Position numbers and translations under genes: made by a program. Positions 1-11,046 of a stretch of 64,000 bases of DNA are shown here, piece by piece. The DNA is taken from NCBI GenBank assembly GCA_002794775.1, contig NBAY01000019.1:310001-374000 (forward strand), read 5' to 3'. This stretch comes from Porodaedalea pini (taxonomy: Eukaryota > Basidiomycota > Agaricomycetes > Hymenochaetales > Hymenochaetaceae). Position 1 is the first letter of the stretch; every line of letters begins with the position of its first letter. The notes beneath the pieces are model-generated. The model worked only from the letters and a program-made list of their open reading frames with translations. It was not told the DNA's origin and made no database searches.

Positions 1-51
1 CAATGGTTTCTAAAATTTAGGTGAGCTTAGAGGACAGAATATGGAATATTG

Positions 52-420
52 AGGCTGCAGTAGTGAGAATATGTGTTTTTCTAGTAAAACTCCTTCCCTG
101 AATTTCCCTGAGCTCAGTTGACAAGCTAGTGACATAAAACTTGTGGGATAATGGTCTGTATAATGCATATTGAATTTTTGATGGCTTATAACAATGCAGG
201 GAATTTTTTGAAGACTGTCTGAGTCAAGCAAATTTGAGTTTCAGCACAACAATCAAGCAGAACAAGAGACATTCACTCTAGTTCAGCCCTCATAAAGTCA
301 ACAATATGATATACAGACCATTCTCCAACAAGTTTCATGTCATTAGCTTCAAAATTGAGCTCAGGAAAAATCAAGGAAGGAGTTTTGCTGGAAAAACACC
401 TACTCTCACTACTGCAGCCT
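52..420. mobile_element. Foldback (MITE-like) element with long inverted arms
   Basis: The arm at about 52-172 (starting AGGCTGCAGTAGTGAG) is the reverse complement of about 302-420 (ending CTCACTACTGCAGCCT), roughly four-fifths identical by eye over about 120 bp. A central spacer of about 130 bp has no coding capacity. The element directly abuts the TA at 421-422 that precedes the DNA transposon end at 423. No transposase is encoded, so this is a non-autonomous foldback element or an old MITE. Its superfamily is unknown and no clear target duplication is visible. Bases 1-51 show nothing recognisable. Confidence 0.6.
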
Positions 421-422
421 TA

Positions 423-2415
423 CAGCCATTTTCATAAGTCCTGTGACATGTGCATTTCATGTGAAATGAGCCATGTCTGAGCCAAAACATCAAAAAATAG
501 AATAAATGTTGATTTTCTCTGTAAATTCTGCGCAGTACCTGCTCATTAAGTACTCAAAAAATAGGCATGGTTCTCAGGAGCAGAAATATGTAAAATAGGG
601 AGCAATACATTGACTGTGTAGGTGGGTGGAGATCAAACAAGTGCAGCCAGTCTGTTCTCTCATACATTTCCACTGAGATTCAAAAATTATAGCTCCCCTA
701 CATCTACCTATAAAATTCTTTCCCATGACTGTAAATTAAGTATATGACTATACCAACATCTCCTGCAAGTCTGAAGCCAATCCATTCAGTATTCATGGTG
801 CAGCAGCAAGGTTTGTGTTCCACTTTGAGCTCTTTCCACCTTCCTCTTCTCACAACAGATCTTGCAGCACGGGTGAGAAGACTGCTAAGATTATGATTCT
901 TTTTGTGTAATTATCGGACACATAAAAGCCATCTTCCCTGCAAGTTTCCTGTCCATTCACTTTGTGCTTCAACTGCTACGCTCAAATTTCTGTGCATACT
1001 ACCAACACCTGTGAGCATGTGAGCACATGTTAGCCAAGCCACCACCATGCAAACACAAAAGCCAACACTCTACTTCCTCCTCCTCTCAGGTTGTTCCATG
1101 ATGGTTTCAGGCAAGGCACTCTCAGATGATGCAAGACACATCATATTCAGACTGTATCAGTCACGACTCTTCACCATGCATGACCTGGCCAGGGTAATAG
1201 ATATCCATCAAGCAACAATCCACCAAACTGTTGCTCAACATGAGCGCATGGGGCATTTACGACAGGAGGGCACAAGGACCAGAAGACCAAGGTTGCTTAG
1301 TTATGCAGATACACAGGTGAGTGCATTTTTTGAATTGTAATGACTTGCTGTGGCTAACTGAACTATAGTATCTCTTGAGCACGATAGAGCATCACAAGGA
1401 CCAGTACTTAGACGAGGTGAGGGAGGAGCTGGAAAGGGTAACAGGCAAGAAGGTTTCAGACACTACAGTATGGAGGTCTCTGTGCCGGGCTGGGTTCACT
1501 CTGAAGACAGTGCAGTGATGCTTATGGCTTTGCACCAGCAAACTTACTCTGCTCAAGATATTGAAAAGGGCACTTGAATGCAGTGAGTCTGCTTGGCTCC
1601 AGTACAGATTGAGAATGGGATCTCAATATGAGGCAGAACAGCTCGTCTTTGTTGATGAGAGTGCATGTGACTGACGTACCTTCTTGAGGAAGAAAGCATG
1701 GGCTTTGCAGGGTTATCAGGCATGTTGGAAAGTGATCTTTACACAGGGAAAAAGGTGCAATGCTTACCTTTATGACTGCAGATCTGACTGCTTGCCTCTT
1801 CTAGGTATTCAATCTTACCTGCAATCACTTCGACTGGCATGCTTGACTGTATAATACTGGAAGGATCCTTCAATGCCACCTCCTTCTCCGCATTTATCAG
1901 GGATCTCTTGGACCACATGCAACCTTGGCTGGCCCAAAACTCTGTCGTGGTGATGGACAACTGCACAATCCACAAGTCACTGAAAATCTGCGAACTCATT
2001 GAGTCAAGGTCCATCTATTTTGACCTGTCATGCTGCGACACAGGGCTCTTACTGATCTGACTCCACACAGGGGCATGAAGCTGGAATTTCTCCCCGCATA
2101 TTCTCCAGACTTCAACCTGATTGAGCTGGCATTCTCTCTGCTGAAATCTCAACTTTGTCAGGTCAAATTCAGTGATGAGGAAATGGACACTTTGGTATTC
2201 GTGAAGCTTTATGGTGAAACCATGTCTATCAGTGCTGCAGACTGTTGTGCTTTCTATCATCATTGTGGTTATCTCTGTTAGTGTCGGGTTTCTTCATCAA
2301 GTGGATACAGGCTTCCTTGTCACTGTCTCAACTGGTCTAACAATGTAATATATTCTGTCTATATGATGTATACATAACTACTGTTCCTTGATGTGAGAAA
2401 CATCCTCCTGTGCAT
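423..2415 (+). repeat. Left inverted arm of the Tc1/mariner-like unit
   Basis: This arm is near-identical to the reverse complement of 28536-29624 joined to 47242-48123. Where compared (423-500, 2281-2415) the differences are few and mostly TG or CA in one arm against CG in the other. Identity falls abruptly to about 70 percent beyond 2415, inside the C-terminal codons of gene B, so the arm border lies within coding sequence. Bases 423-1046 are a non-coding leader. About 400 bp of it (from 423) also form each arm of the MITE at 48667-49505, so it probably contains the transposase binding sites. Confidence 0.8.
1047..2281 (+). pseudogene. DD34E Tc1/mariner-type transposase, spliced, one premature stop
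   Basis: Encodes the cut-and-paste transposase of the family. I infer five exons: 1047-1316, 1369-1509, 1558-1754, 1805-2008 and 2071-2281. They are separated by GT-AG introns of 52, 48, 50 and 62 bp and together give exactly 341 codons including the stop. Residues about 25-85 form an N-terminal helix-turn-helix (ALSDDARHIIFRLYQSRLF onward). The DDE/RNase H-like catalytic domain follows, with FVDES (first Asp), VVMDNCTIH (second Asp) and AYSPDFNLIE (Glu). There are 34 residues between the second Asp and the Glu after removing the last intron, which defines DD34E. Codon 1672-1674 is TGA between CD and RTF, where the family usually has Arg, so this copy cannot make the full protein. An alternative start is the Met pair before VSGKALSDD. 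Family assignment is firm; exon borders are inferred from frame and similarity to IS630/Tc1 motifs. Confidence 0.85.
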
Positions 2416-2530
2416 ATCGAACAGTGTGAATGAGTAATCTAAGACTTGTCTCAACTTCTGCATCCTTTGCTCTTGGACCATATGCAGTCTTACCATGCCC
2501 AAAGGCTATCGTAGCAATGGACAATGAGTT
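2393..2530 (-). pseudogene. C-terminal remnant of a gene-B paralogue
   Basis: Read on the minus strand, this ends in LIHTVRYAQEDVSHIKEQ then TAG. The intact gene B ends at 28551 in LLNHIVRYVQEDVSHIKEQ then TAG. The last 13 or so codons lie in the near-identical arm; the residues before them are clearly similar but diverged. Upstream of about 2530 the frame is lost. So each transposase copy has a gene-B-type 3' end immediately next to it, in convergent orientation. Function unknown. Confidence 0.6.
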
Positions 2531-2825
2531 GAGCAGTGCAGAACATCACAAACTCCATCATCATGGTCACTTTCTAGCAGTAAACTTCAATCATTGAATA
2601 AATAAAATGTACATTCTACACAACTAATCATACAAAACCCTGGTATTTCTGTATGAAAGAAGACTTAGTAGGAGGAATACAAAAGGAAATAGTAGACAAA
2701 AGGATTTGAGGCTATGCAAGAGCATGTGTCTGATTGTTCAGACCGATTTGATCCACACTGGAGTCCCTCCTCATTATCGCCGCTCCAGTGACCACTTTGG
2801 ACACCTCAAGGTCATTGTCGTGATG
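2531..2825. other. No gene seen
   Basis: AT-rich sequence between the paralogue remnant and the low-complexity tail of gene A. I see no open frame with recognisable motifs, no LTR end, and no CAGCCATTTTC terminus that would close a separate left-hand transposon. If the left arm belonged to an independent element, its second end should lie here or earlier and it does not. Confidence 0.5.
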
Positions 2826-3205
2826 TCAGAGCAACTCTTCTGGAACTCTCTCAGTAATGTCCACGTCTACCCCCTCTTCTGGAGTAGCTGTATTCCCATC
2901 TCTGGTCATCTCTATCCTCTCTTCTGGAGTGGTGGTCGTATCCCCATTTCCAGTTGCTTCTACCCTCTCTTCTGTCCTCTCTTCTGTAGTTCTCGTGAGT
3001 CCAATCCTAGTCAATGGGGGCAGGTGGCCAGGATGAGGATGAAGTGAAGAGGGATCGGGATGTGTTTCCATGAGCTGTGCCTCCCCTTCCAGCATTAAAC
3101 AAATTAGAGGGGCCTGGCTGGAGTGAGGACAAAGTGAGGAGGGATGGTGGGGACGTGTCTCCATGAGCCATGCCTCCCCTTGAATTAGAGGGGCCTTCAT
3201 CATGC
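2826..3205 (-). repeat. Low-complexity tandem-repeat tract at the end of gene A
   Basis: Two kinds of imperfect direct repeats are visible. From about 2870 to 3000, variants of CCTCTTCTGGAGT recur; on the minus strand they encode TPEE / TEER-type acidic repeats. From about 3040 to 3190 a unit of roughly 80-90 bp occurs twice (each copy has CCATGAGC.TGCCTCCCCTT and AATTAGAGGGGCCT). The tract follows the last recognisable part of gene A on the same strand and may be its repetitive C-terminus or 3' region. Copy number probably varies between strains. Confidence 0.6.
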
Positions 3206-3216
3206 GGGTAATCCAA

Positions 3217-4797
3217 TCAATTCTTTTTTTTCTCTGGCCTTGTCATAAGGGCATGATTATCAGCGGGACACTTGTGAAATGAGTTCACAGATGATGACAT
3301 ATAGGATTGCAATGCACTGGATTCCTGTTCACTGGATCGCACCACATTTTCCACATGTGGAAGAGGGAACCCTACACTTATAGGTCCATCGGGGATACTG
3401 TTATGCATGTTGATTCCCTGCTGGACAGCCAAAATCACTCTGAAATGTGGAGCACACTCCTTAAACTTCCCCTGTGAAATGCCATGCTCCTCCAATGCAT
3501 TTATTGCAGCTTTGTAAGATTCCACAGGCTCAGACATATCATGGGCACCTCCATGTAACACAAATATGGATGACTCATAGCCATCTTCCTACAATAGAAT
3601 GTCAGCAATTCCATCCTCCAAGAGCTTGAGAGCTGTCAATAGCACAGACAGGTCCTTGATGAAAGGCATATATGCCCTAAGATTCCTGTAATTCATGGAT
3701 AGCAAGTGCTTCACACTGCCCACTGTCACACTGGCCTCTGCATGTTGTACTTGGTCATCCAGTTCTTTGTATGACAAGCTTGCTTCATTACAAGGACCCA
3801 CAACAAGACCAGCATATTCTCTCATTTGACTATCGGCTGACTTAAAATCATATTTTTCCATTCCCTCTAGTTTCAGTATTGGGGAAATGCTAAACAAGAT
3901 ATCCACATCCTCTTTTCATTGCCTGAAGGCGAGATGAAGTACATATGTGATTTGGTTGACAGAATTGCACGTAAGTCTCCATTTCAAATCAGATTGCACA
4001 CCCAATACAGTATTGTAAGGGGTAGAGCGATGTTCACCCATGTTGGAGAGTTGGGAAGAGTGCGTGGAGTAGTGAGCAGAGCCTCTTTTAGGCCAACTCT
4101 TTTTATACTTTTGCTGATACTGTTCGAAAATCCACATCGCATCGTGGCTCGCGAAACTTTTGATTTTGCTCATAGTCTCAGGTTTCTCCTGTAGCTCCAT
4201 GGATATCTCAGATGCCTGCAGAAGTCTGCTCCTAATAACTTCTGCCAGAACATAAGCATCTGTATTGCTGTATTGGGCCTGGCTGCAGAAAGGTTTGCAA
4301 TCTACATATCCTGCCTGTTCCACCCTCATGGCAAAGGAAAGCGAAGTGTTCATCTCTCAGAAACTCAGCTGTTCATGAGCATGCATAAAAGCAACTACCA
4401 AGTCATGCAAGTTTTGGACTACCTTCTCTCTGTCGTAGTTTGGATAGAGTTTCCCAAGATTGAATGCATAGTCTTTCATTATATTGGCGATTGATTTGAC
4501 TACCTTGAAGGGCATGCCAGGGCCTGCCTTTGGGGTTTGAGCACACTGCACAAGGTCCCTCAAGACCTGTTTGGATGACCACAGGTCATACACTGTGTTT
4601 TGCTGAATATGAGGGTGGTCGATCGGGATGAAATAATGAATCCTTTTAGGCTTGCAGTCATCCTCATTATTTGAAGTGTTTCCCGAGCAGTAGAGAATCT
4701 GCAGGACACGCTCCACAACACTGAAGCCCGTAAGGAGTATAATCTTTCCTTCCTCGATTAATTTTCGAAGGTGCAACTTATCCACCGCTTCAGGCTC
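3217..4797 (-). pseudogene. Gene A, downstream exon(s), unknown protein
   Basis: One long minus-strand frame runs from GAG at 4797 (EPEAVDKLHLRKLIEEG...) down to 3217, interrupted by in-frame stops: TGA at 4357-4359 (between LSF and EMN), a second stop ending at 3916 (after LAFRQ) and a TAG at 3589-3591. No frameshift is needed. The two TGA stops fit CGA-to-TGA decay. The product has no motif I recognise; it is soluble-looking with no membrane segment. The exon begins right after TTTAG (4802-4798), one of the two target-duplication copies flanking A-1 and identical to the splice acceptor of the gene. Its upstream part is at 11047-11830. I cannot name a function. It may be cargo of the flanking DNA transposon arms or an ordinary gene trapped between them. 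Confidence 0.55.
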
Positions 4798-4802
4798 CTA
4801 AA

Positions 4803-5229
4803 TGTTAGGCGGGAGTCCGGGAGACAACTCGGACTGGGCAGGCCTCGGCTGACTGTTGTCTGGGACGTGCTGTACTTGAGCGAGGGACTCGGGACACACT
4901 GTACTCAGGCTAGGTCATCGCGGAGGTAAGAGGATTAATACAAGTTTAAACTAATACAAGGGGGACGAGTCTCACCTAGGTCGTCACAGAGGTAAGAGGA
5001 AAAGCAGAACAAGGAGTTCATGCGATTCCTGAGACCTTATATAGTGGTGACCGTGAGACTATATTATCTAAAGTTACATAAACGAACAGAATGGAACGAA
5101 TGAAGGTCATGTGGAGGGAGTGTGGGAAATGATTGAAAAGACGGTTAAATATAATGAAAAGGAGCAGTTAAAAGAAAGGAAATGGTAAAAGGGGAGATGA
5201 AAGAAAAGGTAAAAGTTCAAGTCCTAACA
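4803..5229 (-). repeat. 3' LTR of A-1
   Basis: Starts TGTTAGGCGGGAG and ends AGTCCTAACA as written, that is TGTTAGGACT...CCTAACA in the sense direction. Matched by 10620-11046. It is preceded internally by the polypurine tract (TTACCCCCCCC as written, 5230-5240), which also contains the pol stop codon. Confidence 0.95.
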
Positions 5230-8200
5230 TTACCCCCCCCTCAAGGTTGGGCGTCCCGACCAACCAAGGTCGAGGTCATCTGGTTCGGTGTCGACGAAGC
5301 GTGGGCGAAGTCATTGGCAAGGAATGTCGAGTTTTCGAGGGGTGCTGGGATGTTTTCAGTAGAACTCAGCGATCACCTCCCTTGCGTTCTCGCCAAAGTC
5401 CATCTCGGGCTGCCAAGTCAGTTCGTTGTAGCCAACCCACTTGACGAGGTATTGTAGCTTTCCTCGGTGCAGACACGAGTCTAGCACTTCCTCGATCTCA
5501 TACTCCTCCTCGTTGTTGACAATGTCAGGTGGCGGCGGTGCTGGTTGTTTCTGGCTCTCGAAGGATGGTTCAATGGCAGGCTTTAGCAGGGCCTCATTGA
5601 AGACCGGGTGTACTTTCTTCCATCACTTGGGGAGCCTGAGTTTGTACGTGCTAGCTCCCACCTTGTCAATGATCTCGAAGGGGCCATACCATTTGTCAGC
5701 GAGTTTCTTCATCAGCAAATCTGTGCTGATGTTTCGCCCATCGAGGAAAACCTTGTCTCCAGCCTTGTACTCCACCGAAGTCCCTGCTGTCCGGTCGTGG
5801 TAGCGCTTCATGTCATCCGCCGCCTTGACCAAGTTGTCCTTCACAATGCGATGAGTCTCCTTGATGTGCTTCACGAATTCTTCCGCCAACATGTTGGCAG
5901 ATGAGGTTCATGTTGTGTCAAAGCTCAAGGGGTGACATCCTGCATTCGCATAGAAGGGGGACATTTTTGTCACTGAGTGTTCGCAGTTGTTGTATGCGAA
6001 CTCTGCGAGGGGGAGCCAGTCCTTCCAGTCCAATTGACAATGGTTAACAAAGAGTCGAAGGTACTGTTTGAGCTCCTGGTTAACATGTTCAATTTGACCA
6101 TTGGTCTGTGGGTGATACGTCGTCGATGGGTTGCCTTTGATGTGTAGGAGTTTGTACAGTTCCTTCATCATCGATGTGTCGAACTGTGTGCCTCGGTCAT
6201 GGATGATCTTTTTTGGCAAGCCGTGGAGGCAGAAGACATGGTCGTGGTACAGCTGAGCCATGCCTTCCGCTGACAACTTCGTCGTCATCAGGATCGCGTG
6301 CATCTGTTTCGAGAACCTATCAATGAAGATGCAGATCACGTTGTACCCCTTGGAGTCCAGGAGCTCTCCGATGAGGTCAACTGTGATGATTTCCCAGGGG
6401 CCTTCAGGGACTGCGTTTGGGTGGAGTGGCCTTGACCTTGACGCCCTCAGAGCCTTTGTTCGCTGACAGCGATCACACCCTCGGATGTACGCTCGGACGT
6501 CGGAGAACATTGACATCCACCAGAAGTCTCTACGGACGAGTTCCACTGTTTTCGACGCTCCTGGGTGTCCAGCCAGTACCGAGTTGTGGCATTCCCGCAA
6601 TATGGCCTCCTTCATTGATGATGGCATGTACACCTTGCCTCTCATCCGCCATAACTCATCGACCTTTGTCATCCCTGTTGGCCTCTCCGACTCATGTTGC
6701 ACCCTCTGCACTTCACCCACTCTGTCTAACACCTCCTCACGCGACGTCCTCACTACTCCGCGATTTAGCCACTTGTCCTTGATGAACACGACACTGTTGT
6801 TGTCATCCTTGCCCTCGTCATAGCCCACCTTCCGCGACAGCAAGTCCGCCTTGCCCATCATCTTCCCCGACTTGTGCTCAAGGTGGAAGTCGAATTCTTC
6901 GAGCTCTGTCTGCCAGTGAGCTTGTCGATAGCTCAGCTTTTGTGCTGACCTGAAGTAGGTGAGGTTGGCGTGATCGGACCAGATCTCAATAGGGTGACAG
7001 GTGCTGAGGAGGTATTGTCTCCACTCCTTGAGTGCCGAAATGATCACGAGCATCTCCTTGTTGTAGATCTCATAGTTTCGTTCCACCGGCAGGAGCACTT
7101 CCGACCTGTAGGCGACTACCCTCCACTTGCCTTCCTGCTTCTGCAACAACACTCCTCCAAGAGTGAAGTTTGATGAGTCCACTTCGACGCGGAAAGGGCC
7201 CTCATTGTTCGCGATGGCCAGGACTGGAGGTGAGCAGAGACGTCATCTCAACTCCTCGAACGCCTCCTGCTGTTCGGTCTCCCATACCCAGTCCTTCTTG
7301 CCCGTCAGTGACGTCAGCGGATGGACTACCTTGCTGTAGTCCTTGATGAATTGCCGCAGCCAGTTGCCCATTCTGAGGAATTGCTGCAGCTGTTTGAGGT
7401 TTCGAGGGACTGGCCAGTCTGCGATTGCTTCCGTCTTTGCCAGGTCAGCCCTGATCTCGCCATTTCCGACGATGTGGCCAAGGTACTTCACAACTTTAGC
7501 GTTGAACTTGCATTTTTCCGGTTTTAGGTACAAGCTGTTTTCTCGCAAGATCTGAAGGACACGTCTCGATGTCTCAATATGTTCCTCGAAAGTTTGTGAG
7601 AGAATCAGTATGTCATCAAGGTAGACAATGATCAAGTTGTCATAGATCAATCCCTTAAAAATGTGGTTGACAAAAGCCTGGAACATCACCGGTGCGTTGC
7701 AAAGGCCAAAGAACATGACTGTTGGTTTGAAGAGTCCCATATTCGTGCGAAAGGCTGCCTTCCACTCATCACCTTCGCGGATCCGGATGTTGTAGTATCC
7801 CCAGCGAAGGTCAAGCTTAGTGATGTACTTCACTTTCTTGACCTTGTTGACGAGTTCATCGATGAGAGGGAGGGGATACTTATTCTTGACTGTACCTTCA
7901 TTGAGCTTATGGTAATCCTGGATCGGGCGTAGCAACTTGTTGGCCTTCTTGATGAAGAAGAAGGGTGATGCCATGGGCGATATTGATCGTCGGATACGAC
8001 CAGACTTCAAGTTCTCGTCGAGGAAGTCCTTTAGCGACTGTTGCTCAGTTGGCGTGAGCAGATAGATCTTACAATCACTAGGTTTGAAGTCGGGCTTCAG
8101 ATCGATGACATGGTCCCATGGTCGGTGTTCAGGCAACTTCTCGAATCCCTTCTCTGAGAAGACGTCGGCGTAGTCGTTGAGGTATGCGGGCCAGGATGCC

Positions 8201-8826
8201 TTGTCCATTCGCACCTCTCTCACCCTCCTCGTCTCTTTCACCTCCTCCTTCTCGATCGCACACTCCTCTGGGCAACGGGTGAATTCAATCAAACCCGCCT
8301 TCCAGTCGACCTCTGGGTTGTGACATCGAAGCCAAACATAACCAAGGAAGATATTTGATGACGCCAGCGACGTCACCGCAAGGACAATCCTCTCTTTGTG
8401 GTGCCCAATCATAAGTTTGACGTCGACGTATTCCTCAATCAACCTGGCTTCGTTGTGCGTGCCGTCAGCATTGAGCACTGCAAGGGGCCAAATGTATCAT
8501 TTGGTCTCCAACCTGTATCGCTCAACGAACCTCACATCAATGCATGATCCTGTGCATCCCGAATCCATGAGGGCATGCGCATCCACCTCTCTCGTCTCAC
8601 CTGCTACACTGTGTCCGACGTTCAGGAGGAGGTCCAGCTGGCATCCGCCAGTTCCCCTCATGAACAACTGTTCATACTCATTCTCTTTGTTCACACCGGT
8701 GGGGACTTCGTAATCGGAAAAAACCATCGACGTCGTTTGCATCTACATATTGTACAGACGGTTGGTTATATTTTATCGAGTCTGGATACGAGGCCCCTTG
8801 TTCTTCTTGGTCAGTCGCCCCGGTGG
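5230..8826 (-). pseudogene. pol: A-1 pol (PR-RT-RH-IN-chromodomain), stop-ridden
   Basis: A single minus-strand frame with no indel from 8742 to about 5623 carries, in order: a retropepsin site (MDSGCTGSCI near 8590), RT with YLDDILI near 7600, RNase H (first Asp in MDSSNF near 7180), an integrase zinc finger (HNSVLAGHPG...CDRCQ), the catalytic Asp residues (VDLIGE, IHDRGTQFD) and Glu (NGQIEHVNQE), a GPF module (WYGPFEI) and a C-terminal chromodomain near 5400. The in-frame stops at 8497, 7243, 5908 and 5623 are all TGA at positions where A-4 has Arg. The polyprotein would have reverse transcribed and integrated the element. It is not expressed intact. Confidence 0.9.
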
Positions 8827-10266
8827 CTATGCCTGACCACTCACAAAATCCTGCGAGTTGATGACCTCTTCGTCATCACCTTCTTCCTCCACATAGTCCT
8901 CCACCGTTGCCTTTCGAGTGTCTACGACTTCCTCGAAGGCCAATTCCTTCATCGTGCCTAGCTCATCGGCGAGAAGGTGATGTTCACTGGGCGCCATCAT
9001 CTGCAGCATACGCTGCACGATCATCTTCCCTTGTGGGCATGTGTCCTTGAAATGACCGAGCTTGCTGCAGATCCAGCATGCCCATTGCCGTTGCGCCTCG
9101 TTCATCAAGACGTCCATTGGCTGGCCAGCTCCTCCGAAAGTGATGCCAGTCGCATCACATTTGTCGACGTGGGGGGTCACGATAGGGCGGCAAGCCGGGG
9201 GTGCCTGCTGCTGAGGTTGACATGGTGGGAGTGGAAATGCGCGACCTCGCTGGATTGCGCAGATCTGCTGTTCACCCTGATCGATCTCGATGGCCTTCTT
9301 CTTCCAGGCGTCATATGTCATTGGGACCGGCATGGACCTCAGTACTCCGTGAACCACCTCGATGTTCATCGCATGCTTCAGGTGGTCGCAGATAATGGTG
9401 TCATCCGTCAGTCCCACTCTCGTGATGACAACGTCGAGCTTCTGGAAAAACTCGTCGGCGGTGAGGTCCTTCTGGACCTTGGTTCAGAACTCTGCTAATG
9501 CCTTTTCCTTCCAGTTCGGGTTGTCAAACGAGGCATCTAGGCGCTCTTGGAACCTTGTCCAACTATTGGTGAAGGTCACGATTCCCGCTGTCGTCGCTTC
9601 CTCCACGTAGTTTTGCGCCCATGTCACTGCGTTGCCACCTTTTAGGTAGGAGAGAGCAACGTAGATCTTGCTCTCAGATGTCGGGTACTGGCTCGGGTTT
9701 GCTGAGACAAAGAGGAGGACCTCGCGTTTGAAGTCCAGGTAGTCGTTGCCACCTGTGAATTCACATGGCCGGGCGACGTCGATGTTGGGGGTTGGGGGAT
9801 TAGCTGCTGTGACCGGTGCTGGGGCATTGTTCACCTGATGGGCAAAGGCGCCTGCAACGATTGCTGCAATCTGCTCCATCTGCTGCTGGGTGAAGCCTCC
9901 TGTCGACATTCTTGGTTCGGGTGTCGGCATTGAGGGTTCAGGAGGGGTTGGCGGTGATGAATCTCTACGAGTCTCGCAGTAGGGTCCTGGAGTCAGTGGT
10001 AAGTTGACGGTGGATGTCGACGGTGTGGGTGATGACGGGACCGCTGGGGGCCACCTAGCTCTCCTTCCTTCTTCGTTCATTGAATACCAGCTATGCCGGA
10101 TCTCACTCCACCAGATGTCGTATGTAATGCCACTATTGTTGGTTGTGACGTAACTTGGTTGGTCTGGATCCCAACGGGCTGATGCAGGGAGGGCCCGTCG
10201 CTGTTCGTCGGTGAGATCTATCTTGCCGATGGGGGAGGGACAGGGATTGGTTGTGCGTTCGATCAA
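8827..10266 (-). pseudogene. gag: A-1 gag, one internal TGA
   Basis: Structural capsid/nucleocapsid protein. The minus-strand frame from 10266 to 8827 is interrupted only by TGA at 9484-9486 (EKALAEF then stop, Arg in the ancestral sequence). The N-terminal third is proline-rich. A conserved in-frame ATG lies at MSTGGF. The capsid-like part contains the DYLDFKREVLLFVSANPS stretch, and the C-terminal part has a CCHC knuckle (CWICSKLGHFKDTC, CX2CX4HX4C). Coding similarity extends upstream of the conserved ATG, so the true start is uncertain. The frame overlaps pol in the -1 relation. Confidence 0.85.
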
Positions 10267-10619
10267 GGGTTACGCCAACGTTGAATGGGTTCGTCGGCGA
10301 AGTTGATGATGAGACAAAAGGATGCGGCGGAAATAACAATTGACAATGAGGTCGACGATTGTACACGCAACGTTACCCACGTCCAGGTTAAGTGGCTCCT
10401 CCACCAAAGGGAGATGCAGAGAGCCAGGGTTGGGAAAGGTCGGTTGAGAAGTTTACATAATACACAAACATCCGAAAACATCCGGGCAGGGTTGAGGGTT
10501 GTCATTTAGGGGGTTTACACGTCAAGTCCATTGAGGGGAGCGCTCCTCTAGACTGAGTGAAGACGAGTCGACAGCGACAACGTATGCTGGGGATGAGCCT
10601 GGGTGAGGTTCTGCTTTTA

Positions 10620-11046
10620 TGTTAGGTGGGAGTCCGAGAGACAACTCAGACTGGGCAGGCCTCAGCTGACTGTTGTCTGGGACGTGCTGTACTCAAGCAA
10701 GGGACTCGGGACACGCTATACTCAGACTAGGTTGTCGCGGAGGTAAGAGGATTAATACAAGTCTAAACTAATACAAGGAGAATAAGTCTCACCTAGGTCG
10801 TCGTGGAGGTAAGAGGAAAAGCAGAACAAGGAGTTCATGCGATTCCTGAGACCTTATATAGCGGCGACCGTGAGACTATCTTATCTAAAGTTACATAAAT
10901 GAATGGAATGGAACGAATGAAGGTCATGTGGAGGGAGTGTGGGAAATGATTGAAAAGACGGTTAAATATAATGAAAAGGAGCAGTTAAAAGAAAGGAAAT
11001 GGTAAAAGGGGAGATGAAAGAAAAGGTAAAAGTTCGAGTCCTGACA
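10620..11046 (-). repeat. 5' LTR of A-1 with promoter and self-priming site
   Basis: 427 bp, TG...CA. Sense-strand TATATAAGG (complement of CCTTATATA near 10853-10861) lies about 30 bp upstream of GTTCTGCTTTT. That sequence is complementary to the 11 bases AAAAGCAGAAC placed one base beyond the LTR (plus-strand coordinates 10608-10618), as expected for Tf1-like self-priming. Confidence 0.85.

Larger units (their letters stand above)
4803..11046 (-). mobile_element. A-1: full-length Ty3/Gypsy chromovirus
   Basis: Complete minus-strand element with 427-bp LTRs (4803-5229 and 10620-11046) and a 5-bp target duplication CTAAA at 4798-4802 and 11047-11051. The interior reads leader, gag, then protease, reverse transcriptase, RNase H, integrase and chromodomain. 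Both proteins are broken by stops, so it is non-autonomous. The LTRs differ at some 20 or more sites by eye, mostly C/T or G/A at CpG, so it is clearly older than A-4. It sits at the 3' splice site of a gene A intron. The leader (about 10267-10607) has no confident gene, only the conserved short frame described for A-4. Confidence 0.95.

Noticed and set aside
2706..3047. Plus-strand frame rich in Tyr-Pro-Leu-Phe repeats
   Set aside because: It is the reverse of the acidic repeats on the gene A strand; low-complexity shadow.
5247..9610. Open frames on the plus strand opposite A-1 gag-pol, and similar frames opposite the other family-A elements
   Set aside because: They recur at the same places opposite every copy and show no motifs of their own; they are shadows of gag and pol.
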